A DNA stretch of 64,000 nt from Streptomyces meridianus (lineage in GTDB: Bacteria; Actinomycetota; Actinomycetes; Streptomycetales; Streptomycetaceae), in NCBI RefSeq assembly GCF_023703325.1, contig NZ_JAMQGM010000019.1, forward strand, positions 62,001-126,000, given 5' to 3'. Below the pieces are notes generated by a model. The model saw nothing but the letters and a program-made list of their open reading frames with translations, ran no database searches and had not been told where the DNA came from. Of the stretch, positions 36,088 to 44,668 are shown one piece after another. Each line of letters begins with the position of its first letter. The stretch's first letter is position 1. Made by a program: the position numbers and the translations under genes.

Positions 36088-37474
36088 CGTCGTTCCCGCT
36101 GCCGGTCCGTGGCGCGCCGAGGGGCCGGGGCCGGCTGCCGCCGCGCAGGGACGACAGCACCAGCCGTCCGTAGCGGGTGGTGAGTGCCGCAGCGGTGGCG
36201 GCCACGGACAGCCCGAGCGCGACGAGCAGGTGCGCCGGGGACTCGTCCCCGAGGACCTGGAGGATGCTCAGGGCCGTGCCGAGCGGCAGACCGAGGATCG
36301 TCAGCACGCCGAGCGCACCGCTGATCTGCTGGCTCTCCTGGGTCTGCACCAGCCGGCTGTAGTCGGCGGCCTCGGCGAGGATCTCGCCGAAGCGCACCGG
36401 CAGCCGGTGCTGCGACTGAAAGGCGAGCAGCAGTTCGTTCGCGGGCCCGTGAGCGGTCAGGTGCTGGCGCCAGTAGGTGCTGCGGAACAGTGCAATGTTC
36501 CGCTCCAGCCCGGCGACCCGGGCTGCCAGCCGGGAGCCGTCGAAGACACCGGAGAGCTCCTCGGTGAGTTCGTCGATGTGGTCGCGCTGGAGGGACCCGA
36601 GCAGCAGGGCGTCCAGGTAGACGGTGCGGGCGTGCAGCGCCCCGAAATCGAAGAAGTCGCCCTCGCCGGTGTCCGCGCGGTGGCCGAGGAACGCGGCACC
36701 GTGCCGCAGTACCAGGGCACTCCAGTCGGCGGAGATGCGCACGGTCCGGCCGAGCTGCTCCGCGGCAGTCTCCGGGGCCAGGGGGTAGTCCGCCGGTGTG
36801 GAGCGGGAGGCGAGTTGCCACAGCCACCGGTCGGCGCTCGTGGGCAGCTCCGCATCGGGGGCGGGCCGCAGCGCGGGGGTGTGCCCCACGTCCGGGGTCA
36901 GGAAGGCGATGGTGTACGGGCGGCCGAGGGCGAACGGGTCGCTGCCGGTGCGGACTTCCGCGACATCTCCGAGCAGCAGCTCGGGGGCGAACGGCCCGGT
37001 GAGCGGGTCCGGGCCCGCTGCCGGCCGGTGGCCGACAGCACGCAGCAGGGGCAGCAGTGGCCGCGTCGCGGTGAAGTGCAGTACGGCGAGGGCGTGCCGG
37101 GGGTTGCGGGAGGTGGCCGTGCGCAGCAGCTCCAGGCCGTGGAGGCGCAGCCCGTCGTGGTCGACGGTGACCGCCCGGTGCCAGCGGCAGGGACGGCCGG
37201 GCATCCCGTAGAGCACGCGGGCCGATGCCGGGGCGAAGTAGGTGGCCCGGGTGGCGGCATCGGTCCGCCTGCTGCCGAGTTCGAAGGGAAAGGGTCCCTC
37301 GTCCCAGTCGGGGGCCTGCCGGAGACGCACCGGCAGCACGACGGTGACGGCCTGCCGAACGCCGGTGACGTCGTCCAGGTCGGCAGAGCGCCCGGGGGCT
37401 GCGGTGACGGGCGCGGGGCCTGCCGCAGCGGGGTCGAGCCCGTCGCCCGCGCCGGGCAGCTGCACCTCGGTCAT
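36080..37474 (-). CDS. Protein with CorA-like topology (two C-terminal TM helices)
   Basis: 464 aa, not recognised by name. About 380 cytosolic residues of mixed alpha/beta character; residues about 280-380 are long charged helices (TVYLDALLLGSLQRDHIDEL, VAGLERNIALFRSTYW), then two hydrophobic helices at about 384-408 and 414-433 with a very short loop (LGDESPAH) and a basic tail. This order resembles CorA/ZntB channels, but the GMN loop is absent, so ion transport is only a guess. ATG 37474 overlaps the upstream stop by 4 nt (ATGA). Tight coupling suggests it acts with the NMT1-HEPN-Zn protein. Confidence 0.75.
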   Translation of the reverse strand: MTEVQLPGAGDGLDPAAAGPAPVTAAPGRSADLDDVTGVRQAVTVVLPVRLRQAPDWDEGPFPFELGSRRTDAATRATYFAPASARVLYGMPGRPCRWHRAVTVDHDGLRLHGLELLRTATSRNPRHALAVLHFTATRPLLPLLRAVGHRPAAGPDPLTGPFAPELLLGDVAEVRTGSDPFALGRPYTIAFLTPDVGHTPALRPAPDAELPTSADRWLWQLASRSTPADYPLAPETAAEQLGRTVRISADWSALVLRHGAAFLGHRADTGEGDFFDFGALHARTVYLDALLLGSLQRDHIDELTEELSGVFDGSRLAARVAGLERNIALFRSTYWRQHLTAHGPANELLLAFQSQHRLPVRFGEILAEAADYSRLVQTQESQQISGALGVLTILGLPLGTALSILQVLGDESPAHLLVALGLSVAATAAALTTRYGRLVLSSLRGGSRPRPLGAPRTGSGNDDE

Positions 37475-38931
37475 CGCTGCCCCTGCACACCGTGACCGCA
37501 GTGCGGGCAGGCCTTCCACGAGGCCTGGACGGGCTCGCCGCAGGCCCCGCAGTCCCGCCGCCGCACCTGCGCACAGTGCGGACACGCGACCCAGCTGTCG
37601 TCCTCGATCGCCCTCCCGCACCGGGCGCAACGGGGCAGTTGCTGTGCGGTCTCCTGCTGGAGCCATTCGAGGATCTCGACGGTGAGCCGGTAGGCGGTCT
37701 CGGCGTACTGGACGGCTTCGCGGCCACGGTGGGCGGAGTCGTTGCGCAGGTTGCGCAGCCAGTGCGCGGCGGCGGCCGCCCGAGTGGGCATGACGCCGAA
37801 GCGGCTGAGCTCGTCGATGGCGCCGCTGATGGCCCGGGGCGGTGTCCGGTCGAAGCAGCGCTCGTAGAAGTCGGCGAGCTCCTGCTCCACGATCTTGCCG
37901 GCTTTCATCACGGCCAGTTCGGGCTCGGGGGAGATGAGGGTGCGGATGCTGCGCAGGGCCTTGCGGTAGTCCTCGTCGAGCGCGGCGATCCGTTCCACGA
38001 TGCGGCTCTCGCTGTCGGTGTCGTCGAGGCCATTGGCCCGGAACAGCCGTGCGTGCCGGCCGAGGAGGATCGGGGCGCACATGATCGAGTCGGAGTAGCC
38101 GAGGCGCAGTGTGCGGGCCCGGTCGGGGTCCTCGCTCTCGGCCTCGTCACCGAGGTGCGCGACGGCGTCGGCGAGATCCGGCAGGTTGCCGGAGATCAGT
38201 CCGGCGGACACCAGGAAGTCGCGCGACGCCCGGAGGGATGCGGTGATCTCGTCCCGCCGTCCGGTCGGCGAACTCTCGGCGGAGTCGGCCCATTCGATGC
38301 CGTCGCGCAGGATCACCTCGCACTCGGACTGGGAGAGGCTGTCTCCGAAGACGCCCTGGAGGAAGTGGAGTTCGCTGCGGGAGACGCCGTCGTTGAGTTT
38401 GTGCGTCGCCTGGTCGTGGGTGCGCAGCAGGGCGCGCAGTGCGGGTGCCCGTTCCCGTAAGGCCTCGCTGCTCGCGCAGACCAGGTTGAGCTGGTTGCCG
38501 GACTCCCGGCCGGTGAGGACGCGTTCGCCGCCGAGGCGGACGGCCAGGGTGGTGTAGGGCTCCCAGCAGGCTATTCCGTCGATGAATCCGGCCTTGAACG
38601 CCATGACCTGGTCGTTCGGGGGGAGATCGACGAAGACGGGTTCGCGGTCGGTCCGTGTTGCCCAGACGTGGGCGATCTCGTGGCCGGTGCTGCCGGAGAC
38701 TGTGCCGATCCGCGGCCGGGTCGGGGGTTGTCCGCGGGTGACGACGGCGTGCCCGGTGCCGAGCCGCTGGGCGATTCCGATGGCGCGGACCGGAAGGCCG
38801 TAGGCGTAACCGAGGAGGAACGGCGTCGACCCGAAGTAGGCGGCGTCCAGCGTGCCGGTGAAGAACTTGAGCATCGACTGCAGGCCGGACGTGGCGAAGG
38901 TGAAGTCGACCGAGCTGGTCACGGTGTTCAA
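37471..38931 (-). CDS. Cytosolic NMT1-like ligand domain fused to DUF4145/HEPN-like domain and zinc ribbons
   Basis: 486 aa from TTG 38931 (or 483 from GTG 38922). No signal peptide. Residues 1-255 are a NMT1/ThiY-type solute-binding domain lacking its first strand: it begins at the equivalent of strand 2 (FTGTLDAAYFGSTPFLLGYA, LPPNDQVMAFKAGFIDGIACWEPY). That first strand/helix, LRLGYSDSIMCAPILLGRHA, appears at 275-294 instead. Residues about 315-428 are helical and DUF4145-like, with LRNLRNDSAHRG (R396-x4-H401), the HEPN RNase-type motif. Residues 435-478 hold four CxxC knuckles (CARC, CPHC, CGAC, CPHC): two zinc ribbons. Overlaps both neighbours by 4 nt. Role unknown; a cytosolic sensor-effector is my inference. 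Confidence 0.8.
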   Translation of the reverse strand: MNTVTSSVDFTFATSGLQSMLKFFTGTLDAAYFGSTPFLLGYAYGLPVRAIGIAQRLGTGHAVVTRGQPPTRPRIGTVSGSTGHEIAHVWATRTDREPVFVDLPPNDQVMAFKAGFIDGIACWEPYTTLAVRLGGERVLTGRESGNQLNLVCASSEALRERAPALRALLRTHDQATHKLNDGVSRSELHFLQGVFGDSLSQSECEVILRDGIEWADSAESSPTGRRDEITASLRASRDFLVSAGLISGNLPDLADAVAHLGDEAESEDPDRARTLRLGYSDSIMCAPILLGRHARLFRANGLDDTDSESRIVERIAALDEDYRKALRSIRTLISPEPELAVMKAGKIVEQELADFYERCFDRTPPRAISGAIDELSRFGVMPTRAAAAAHWLRNLRNDSAHRGREAVQYAETAYRLTVEILEWLQQETAQQLPRCARCGRAIEDDSWVACPHCAQVRRRDCGACGEPVQASWKACPHCGHGVQGQR

Positions 38932-39686
38932 CCCCTGCTTTCCCAGATGGCGTTGTAGGCGGCGAGCAGGACGGACAGGGCGACGACAGCGCTGTTGACC
39001 GCGGCCAGGGTCCGGGCCGAGGTCCTGCGGGACATCCGGCTTCCGAGAAGGATCCCGATCAGCTGCATGGGCAGGCAGACGAGCGTCAGGAGCATGGCCG
39101 GCCCGATGTCGTCCTCGACGACGAGGAAGGTCAGCACCCGGACCACGGCGGAGACCAGCAGGACGCGGGTCACCACGATGCGCAGGTCGTGCGGGGTGAG
39201 GACGCGCTGGAGGTAGATGACCAGCGGCGGACCGTTGATGCCCGTGATGCCCCCGATGATTCCGGCCGTGAGGCCGACCGCACCGCCCTTGGATCCGAGC
39301 TTCCGTGACTCCTCGACCGGGCCGCGGAGTTGGGCCATGACGACCGAGGCCAGGCCGATGAGTACCGCAAGCACCAGCACCGCGGCGGCCACGACGCTCG
39401 GCACGAAGCTCAGGACCACCACCCCGGCCACGGTTCCCACGGCCATGGCGGCGCCGACGAGGAAACCCTCACGTCCCTTGCGGATCTGCGGATCGGTGGC
39501 GGTCATGGCCGCCCCCGAGGTCGCGTCCAGGGCTCCGGACGCGGCGACTGCGAGCGGCTGGTCGAACAGCACGGACGCGACGGGGACGAAAAGCAGCGCC
39601 GGTCCGAATCCGGTGAGGCCCTTGAGTCCGTAGGCGAAGAGCGCCACGACGAGGATGACGGTCAGGTGTTCCGCGCTGAAGGTCAT
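38928..39686 (-). CDS. TauE/SafE-family sulfite/organosulfur-anion permease
   Basis: 252 aa, about 8 membrane helices. Seen: AYGLKGLTGFGPALLFVPVASVLFD and GLTAGIIGGITGINGPPLVIYLQ, the two inverted-repeat family signatures (GxxGFG and GGxxGxxGPP). Transports anions such as sulfite, sulfoacetate or related acids. ATG 39686 (MTFSAEH); an earlier in-frame GTG is possible. The stop overlaps the following gene (TTGA). First gene of the four-gene cluster; the following ligand-binding domain is of the taurine/sulfonate/thiamine-precursor class, which may point to the same ligand. Confidence 0.9.
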   Translation of the reverse strand: MTFSAEHLTVILVVALFAYGLKGLTGFGPALLFVPVASVLFDQPLAVAASGALDATSGAAMTATDPQIRKGREGFLVGAAMAVGTVAGVVVLSFVPSVVAAAVLVLAVLIGLASVVMAQLRGPVEESRKLGSKGGAVGLTAGIIGGITGINGPPLVIYLQRVLTPHDLRIVVTRVLLVSAVVRVLTFLVVEDDIGPAMLLTLVCLPMQLIGILLGSRMSRRTSARTLAAVNSAVVALSVLLAAYNAIWESRG

Positions 39687-39990
39687 GTGGTCCGCTCGTC
39701 CCGGGAGGCCGGGCGGGTGCCACGGAGCCGTGACCGGGCGGCCCTCGGTGCTCTCAACGCGACCTCCCCCTCCGGTGGTTGTGCCGGGGGACGATGTCCG
39801 CCCACGTGGTCCCGGTCTGTCGGGCGAGGTGCGCCCGTGCCGGGTCCGTCGACGATGCCGTGTCCCCCGGAGGTGATCGTATGACGTGCCGGGGTCCTCC
39901 ACCAGCGGTCCTCCGGTCACGCGCCGGACGCCCGCGGTGCCGTCGCGAATGCAGTGGCCCACCGGGCCCGTTGGGCTTCATGCTGCTGCC
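39687..39990. promoter_or_regulatory. Divergent intergenic region with an orphan perfect Shine-Dalgarno
   Basis: 304 bp between TauE and DUF4291 starts. It should hold both promoters, none clearly identifiable. GGAGGTGATC (39869-39878) is fully complementary to the 3' end of 16S rRNA and sits 3 nt before ATG 39881, but that frame is not the one of the DUF4291 gene and its product shows no family character. Confidence 0.45.
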
Positions 39991-40584
39991 GTGGAACAAC
40001 CGAAATATCAGGTCCGTGCGCGGCACACCGCCACGACGCTCACCGTCTACCAGGCATACCCGCCGGGGATCGGCCGCCCGGCGGCGCGCGACAACCGCTT
40101 CCCCGCAGCCTGGAAGCGCGACCGCATGACGTGGATCAAGCCGTCGTTCCTGTGGATGATGTACCGCTGCGGCTGGGGGACGAAGGAGGGCCAGGAGACC
40201 GTCCTCGCCGTGGAGATCTCCCGGGACGGCTTCGCGTGGGCGCTGCGGAACGCCTGCCTGTCGCACTACGAGCCCGGGCTGCACGCCGACCGTGCCGCCT
40301 GGCGGCAGCAACTCAGGCACTCCCCCGCCCGGGTGCAGTGGGACCCCGAGCGCGACCCGCAGCTGCGCCCGCTGCCCCATCGCTCGCTCCAGCTCGGTCT
40401 GAGCGGCGAGGCCGCGGCCCGCTACGCCGACGAGTGGCTGGTCGCCGTCACCGATGTGACGCCGCTCGCCCGGGAGATCCACGCGCTGGTGCGTTCCGGG
40501 GACGCGGCGGCCGCGGACCGGCTGCTGCCCGTCGAACCTCCGTATCCGGCGGGCGACGGGCTACTGGACCACCTGATGCCCTGA
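39991..40584 (+). CDS. DUF4291 domain protein
   Basis: 197 aa from GTG 39991 (VEQPKYQVRARHT). Seen: TTLTVYQAYPPGIGRPAARDNRFP, MTWIKPSFLWMMYRCGWGTKEGQE, RVQWDPERDP, the whole DUF4291 signature with its WIKPSFLWMMYRCGW core. Common in Streptomyces; function unknown. The ribosome site is weak, and earlier starts fall in non-homologous sequence. Confidence 0.88.
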   Translation: MEQPKYQVRARHTATTLTVYQAYPPGIGRPAARDNRFPAAWKRDRMTWIKPSFLWMMYRCGWGTKEGQETVLAVEISRDGFAWALRNACLSHYEPGLHADRAAWRQQLRHSPARVQWDPERDPQLRPLPHRSLQLGLSGEAAARYADEWLVAVTDVTPLAREIHALVRSGDAAAADRLLPVEPPYPAGDGLLDHLMP

Positions 40585-40711
40585 GCCGCACGGGGGCCGG
40601 CCCGAGGGGAGGGAGCTGTGCCACGGAAAGCCGGCCGACCGCCCGCGAGGCTCATGCTTCGCCCACGAGCGGGCAGGCAGACTGGGACAGAACGACCGAC
40701 GAAGGAGACCG

Positions 40712-41032
40712 ATGATCTTCATCACCGCCAAGTTCCGTGTCCGGCCCGAGCACGCCAATCAGTGGCCGGAGATCGCTGCGGACTTCACGACGGCGACCCG
40801 CAACGAGCCCGGGTGCCTGTGGTTCGACTGGTCGCGGAGCATCGAGAACCCGGCGGAGTACGTTCTGGTCGAGGCCTTCCGTGACGAGGACGCGGGCGCA
40901 GCCCACGTGCAGTCGGACCATTTCAAGGCCGCCCAGCAGACGCTCCCGCAGTACCTGGACGAAACGCCACGTGTCGTCAACACGACCGTACCCGGTGAGG
41001 ACTGGTCGGAGCTGGGCGAGATGAGCGTCTGA
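40712..41032 (+). CDS. Antibiotic biosynthesis monooxygenase (ABM)-fold protein, YgiN-like
   Basis: 106 aa. MIFITAKFRVRPEHANQWPEIAADFTTATRNEPGCLWFDWSRS and FRDEDAGAAHVQSDHFK are ABM/quinol-monooxygenase motifs (conserved EPGCL, HxxSxHF-like end). A dimeric ferredoxin-like fold. ATG 40712 follows GAAGGAGA. Substrate unknown. Confidence 0.88.
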   Translation: MIFITAKFRVRPEHANQWPEIAADFTTATRNEPGCLWFDWSRSIENPAEYVLVEAFRDEDAGAAHVQSDHFKAAQQTLPQYLDETPRVVNTTVPGEDWSELGEMSV

Positions 41033-41125
41033 GCGTACGGGCCCCGGCCGCGCCTCGAGTGGCGCGGTCGGGTTGACCTGACAGGCTCAGCCATCTGCTC
41101 TGTCGCGAACGGGGAGAAGAACCAG

Positions 41126-41503
41126 TTGATACCGGAACCCACTGCCGCGCTCACCGAGTTCGTCCGTGCCTATGAGACGGCCACCAACAGCCACGACACC
41201 ACCCAGCTTCTCCCGCTGATCTCTCCCGAAGCCGTCTACTGGTTCTCCGACGGATCCCACCATGGCCGGGAAGCCGTCCTCTCCGCCATCGCTGAGACCT
41301 TCAGCACTATTCGTGACGAGGTCTACCGGATCAACGACCTGGAGTGGATCCTCCACAGCGATGACCACGCGGTCTGCCGCTACCGATTCACCTGGACCGG
41401 AACGATCGACGGCCGGCCTCGATCCGGAAGCGGACGCGGCACCAACGTCCTCGTCAACAACGCCGGAACCTGGCAGATGCTTCACGAACACCTCAGCGCA
41501 TGA
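41126..41503 (+). CDS. NTF2-fold SnoaL-like protein
   Basis: 125 aa from TTG 41126, with GGGGAGAAG upstream. Helical start TEFVRAYETATNSHD, LISPEAVYWFSDGSHHGREAVLSAI, and the closing strand WQMLHEHLS are the SnoaL-like/DUF4440 pattern. Could be an isomerase, hydrolase or ligand-binding protein; nothing in the context decides this. Overlap-free, convergent with the FAD oxidoreductase. Confidence 0.8.
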   Translation: MIPEPTAALTEFVRAYETATNSHDTTQLLPLISPEAVYWFSDGSHHGREAVLSAIAETFSTIRDEVYRINDLEWILHSDDHAVCRYRFTWTGTIDGRPRSGSGRGTNVLVNNAGTWQMLHEHLSA

Positions 41504-41544
41504 CCAGAACTGGACCCTTGCAGTTTCGCTGAGCCTGATCCCCC

Positions 41545-43155
41545 TCAGTACCCCCGCACCTCCGGCCAGGCGAGTTCGACGCCCTGCCGGACCAGCTCGG
41601 CCCGGAAGTCCGCCAACCGGGCCTTTTCACCGTGAACCTGCTGCGGTTCGAGGCGATGTTCCAGGCAGTGCGCGGCCAGCGCGCCCGCGGCCTCGCCGAT
41701 GTTCCACTCCACGGGGTGCAGCCGGTAGCAGCCGTTGGTGATGTGCGTGGTGCCGATGTTCTTCGCGGCGGGCAGCAGGTTCCGCATCCGCACCGGCAGC
41801 AGCGCGCCGAGCGGAATGCGGAACGGCAGGCTGGGGATATCGATGTAGTTGTCCCCACCGGTCGACGGGTGCAGGTCGATCCGGTAGCTGCCGACGCCGA
41901 CGGAGTCCTCGAACGGGGTGGCGCCCCGGTCGCCCCGCACGGCCAGCGACACGTCGTTCTCCGTGACGGTGGTGACCGCCTCGATGCGGCGGGACTCCCT
42001 GATGTACGCGGCCTTGGCCAGCCCGTCACGCGTACCGGTGACGTCCGGGCGCAGGCGCACACCCGGGAAGCCGGTGCCGCCGTCCGGGCGGGGGGCCTCG
42101 GTCTGCAGCCAGTACAGCACGCTGAGCGACAACTGCCGCGCCTGCTCCAGGTGACGGGCGGCGCTCGCCTCGTCCACCTCGATCACGTTGCCCAGCCAGT
42201 AGTCGTTCAGCGGCCAGTTGACCAGCGTGACGTCCGAACCGAACGCCCCCGGACGGTGGTTGTCGCGGCTGAGGATGCGCCGGAACAGCCAGAGGTCGGC
42301 GTCCCCCTTCTCCTTGCCCTCGGCTACGCGGGCGGCCGTCGCGGTGTCCGGGTGGGGCACGAAGCGGCGTCCCATCGGCTCGAGCGTGGGCGGGTCGGGG
42401 GCCGTGAGGCCGAGCAGCGGACCGGGCCAGAACTCCGGACGGAAGTCACGCCAGAACGCGTAGTCGCGCGGCCGGTCGATGACGTGGTTCTCCCCGTCCC
42501 GGTGGTCGACTGCGAAGCACACCGTGATGCTCTGCATGTTGGCCGGGTCGGCGACGTCCGGTGCGTGCGGTTCGCCGTGCCGGTCGCGGCTCTCGGCGCC
42601 CGTCACGTACTCGGCGCCGGCCAGCGGCAGGAGGTCCCCGGTCTCGGTGGCGTCCAGGACGTAGTCGGCGGCGACCGTGATCTCGTCGCCGGAAGCGGCG
42701 TCCCGCAAGGTGACGGCGCGGACGGTGTCGCCGTCGGTGTGCGCGGCGGCGGGTTCGTGTCCGAGCAGGACGGTCAGCCGGCCGGACGCCCGGTGCGGGG
42801 CGAGCATCGACTCGATGACGGCGAGCGCGACCCGGGGCTCGTGGCAGAGCTTGCTCACCCGGCCGTCACCGGGGTTGAGGTTGCGGGCACCGCGGGCGGC
42901 CTCGGTCAGCGGGTAGTGGCTGCGGTAGTAGTCGCGGATGCCGTCGCGCAACTGCCGGTAGGAGGCAGTGCAGCCGAACTGCTCGATCCAGGGGTGCTCG
43001 TCGGGCGGCACGGCCTGGCTGGTGAGCTGGCCGCCGAGCCAGTCGGTCGGCTCGCTGAGCACGACGCTGCGACCCCGGCGGCAGACGGCGAGTGCGGCGG
43101 CGACGCCACCCAGTCCACCGCCGACGACGAGCACGTCCGTACGCCTCTCGGGCAC
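41545..43155 (-). CDS. FAD-dependent oxidoreductase (FAD_oxidored/PF12831 type)
   Basis: 536 aa. FAD-binding dinucleotide fold DVLVVGGGLGGVAAALAVCRRG, then DWLGGQLTSQAVPPDEH, YVLDATETGDLLPLAGAEYVTGAES and the C-terminal LLPAAKNIGTTHITNGCYRLHPVEWNIGEAAG, characteristic of bacterial FAD_oxidored proteins often found with carbohydrate utilisation genes. ATG 43155 with GAAGGAGAA upstream. Substrate not predicted. Confidence 0.9.
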   Translation of the reverse strand: MPERRTDVLVVGGGLGGVAAALAVCRRGRSVVLSEPTDWLGGQLTSQAVPPDEHPWIEQFGCTASYRQLRDGIRDYYRSHYPLTEAARGARNLNPGDGRVSKLCHEPRVALAVIESMLAPHRASGRLTVLLGHEPAAAHTDGDTVRAVTLRDAASGDEITVAADYVLDATETGDLLPLAGAEYVTGAESRDRHGEPHAPDVADPANMQSITVCFAVDHRDGENHVIDRPRDYAFWRDFRPEFWPGPLLGLTAPDPPTLEPMGRRFVPHPDTATAARVAEGKEKGDADLWLFRRILSRDNHRPGAFGSDVTLVNWPLNDYWLGNVIEVDEASAARHLEQARQLSLSVLYWLQTEAPRPDGGTGFPGVRLRPDVTGTRDGLAKAAYIRESRRIEAVTTVTENDVSLAVRGDRGATPFEDSVGVGSYRIDLHPSTGGDNYIDIPSLPFRIPLGALLPVRMRNLLPAAKNIGTTHITNGCYRLHPVEWNIGEAAGALAAHCLEHRLEPQQVHGEKARLADFRAELVRQGVELAWPEVRGY

Positions 43156-43364
43156 GGTTCTCCTTCCGGTCCGGTGCCCGGTGCAGGTGCACAGGTGTCT
43201 CGGTGCCCGGGCCTCCGGTCGGGGGTATCAATCGCGCCGACTCCCCCACAAGGGCATGTCCACCCCCTGGACTGCAGTGGCCTTCCGGGTGCGGAAAAAC
43301 ACCGTGCGGCGCGTACCGCCGGCCCGTTACCGTGCCGCCATGATGCGACGACACCGAAAGGTCC

Positions 43365-43781
43365 GTGCCGCGTAGGCGGCCGCACGCTCTGCGGAGCGCC
43401 CTTCACGCCCGACGCCCCTCCCGGCCGCGGCATCCGGCCATCGACCGGCTGTCCGGCTCGTGCCACGCCGCCATCGCCCGGCTCGAACGCGAGTCGCTGT
43501 GGCCAGGAGCCGTCTTCGAGGCCTTCCACCGGTGGAAGGCGTTCGCCCACGGCCCGCAACGGAACCTGACGGACATCCCCGTCGCCGGCTGCAGCATCCC
43601 CGAGTGCTGCGGTGCGCCGGATGCGGACCGGGACGTCCTCGAAGCGGCTCTGCACCGACTGCCCAGGAAGCCGGCGCTCGAACTACGCGTGCTGGTAAGC
43701 GTATTGGACGAAACCGTCCTCGCCAGGGCCGTGGTGATCCCTGGGCACCCATCCGACCAGCGCTGGTGGCGAAACTGGTGA
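43365..43781 (+). CDS. Hypothetical protein
   Basis: 138 aa from GTG 43365, with GAAAGG upstream. Basic N terminus (RRRPHALRSALHARRPSRPRH), then a compact region with ARLERESLWPGAVFEAFHRWKAF, CSIPECCG (three Cys in seven residues) and LELRVLVSVLDETVLARAV. No known family recognised. Codon bias is consistent with coding, and it fits without overlap between its neighbours. Confidence 0.55.
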   Translation: MPRRRPHALRSALHARRPSRPRHPAIDRLSGSCHAAIARLERESLWPGAVFEAFHRWKAFAHGPQRNLTDIPVAGCSIPECCGAPDADRDVLEAALHRLPRKPALELRVLVSVLDETVLARAVVIPGHPSDQRWWRNW

Positions 43782-43792
43782 CCGTGCGCGGA

Positions 43793-44476
43793 TCAGCGGG
43801 CGAGCGCGATCTCGTCCACCTCGAACCGCTCCCCCTCGCAGTGGGCGACCACCGTGACCGGATGGTCCTCACCGAGCGCCTGATGCACGAAGTCCCGGGA
43901 CGGGACCGGGGAGGTGTCGCTGGTGACGCGCGCCTGGATCTCCACAGTGGTCCAGCGGACGAGCGGCAGCCCGGTTCCCTCACGCGCCCTGAACCTGGCG
44001 TTGTACGGCGGGTGCAGTACGTCGTTGCCGTCCTCCTCGGCGTCCGCACCGAGCCAGGTCCCGGTGAACCGCGCGGTACCGGCGCACGGCACCTTCTCGT
44101 TCGCCTCCCGCAGCGAATCGGGCAGCCTGTCGCGTCGGCCCGTGACCCACACGTAGCCGTTGACCATGAGTGCATCGGCGACGGGAATCCCGTCGACGCG
44201 CGACACACGGACACGGTCCGCCACGGTCTTGCCGTCGCACTCCGGGATGATCCCGGTCCCGAGCGCACCGTCCGTCCGTGGCATCCGCACGAGGCGCACA
44301 CCGTGGTAGGTACGACCCTCGAAGCGCAACCGGGCGGCGCAGTCCTTGCTCTCCGGGTACAACGGGCCCCCCGTGCCGCTGACGGTGCAGCCGGTCGCAA
44401 GAAGCACGGCACTGACGACCGGCAGGAGCGGTCGCACCAGAGCGTGCAGTCCGCCATGTCTGCATCGCGATGTCAT
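43793..44476 (-). CDS. Putative lipoprotein
   Basis: 227 aa from ATG 44476. Signal of lipoprotein type: basic start, hydrophobic LLPVVSAVLLATG, lipobox LATGC with the lipidated Cys. The mature part (CTVSGTGGPLYPESKDCAARLRFEGRTYHGVRLVRMPR) has further Cys residues likely forming disulfides and a beta-rich composition. No named domain recognised. Location: outer face of the membrane. Confidence 0.75.
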   Translation of the reverse strand: MTSRCRHGGLHALVRPLLPVVSAVLLATGCTVSGTGGPLYPESKDCAARLRFEGRTYHGVRLVRMPRTDGALGTGIIPECDGKTVADRVRVSRVDGIPVADALMVNGYVWVTGRRDRLPDSLREANEKVPCAGTARFTGTWLGADAEEDGNDVLHPPYNARFRAREGTGLPLVRWTTVEIQARVTSDTSPVPSRDFVHQALGEDHPVTVVAHCEGERFEVDEIALAR

Positions 44477-44668
44477 GAGAAAGTTCTGCCCCACGAGAGG
44501 CACATGTGGCGATACATCACCGAATCGCAATCTCATCGGCATGGTTCCGAGTTGTCTCCCCGGAGGCCGGAACGGACGCCGCCCGGGCCCGTCGGCGCTC
44601 TCGGCGCCGGGAGGGTGACTCCCGGAACGGACGGATCCCGTTCTCGATCGAACGAACGGGGGCGCGGA

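Noticed and set aside
39779..40129. Gene read from the strong Shine-Dalgarno at 39869
   Set aside because: The product overlaps the well-conserved DUF4291 protein in another frame and shows no family character; kept only as a finding.
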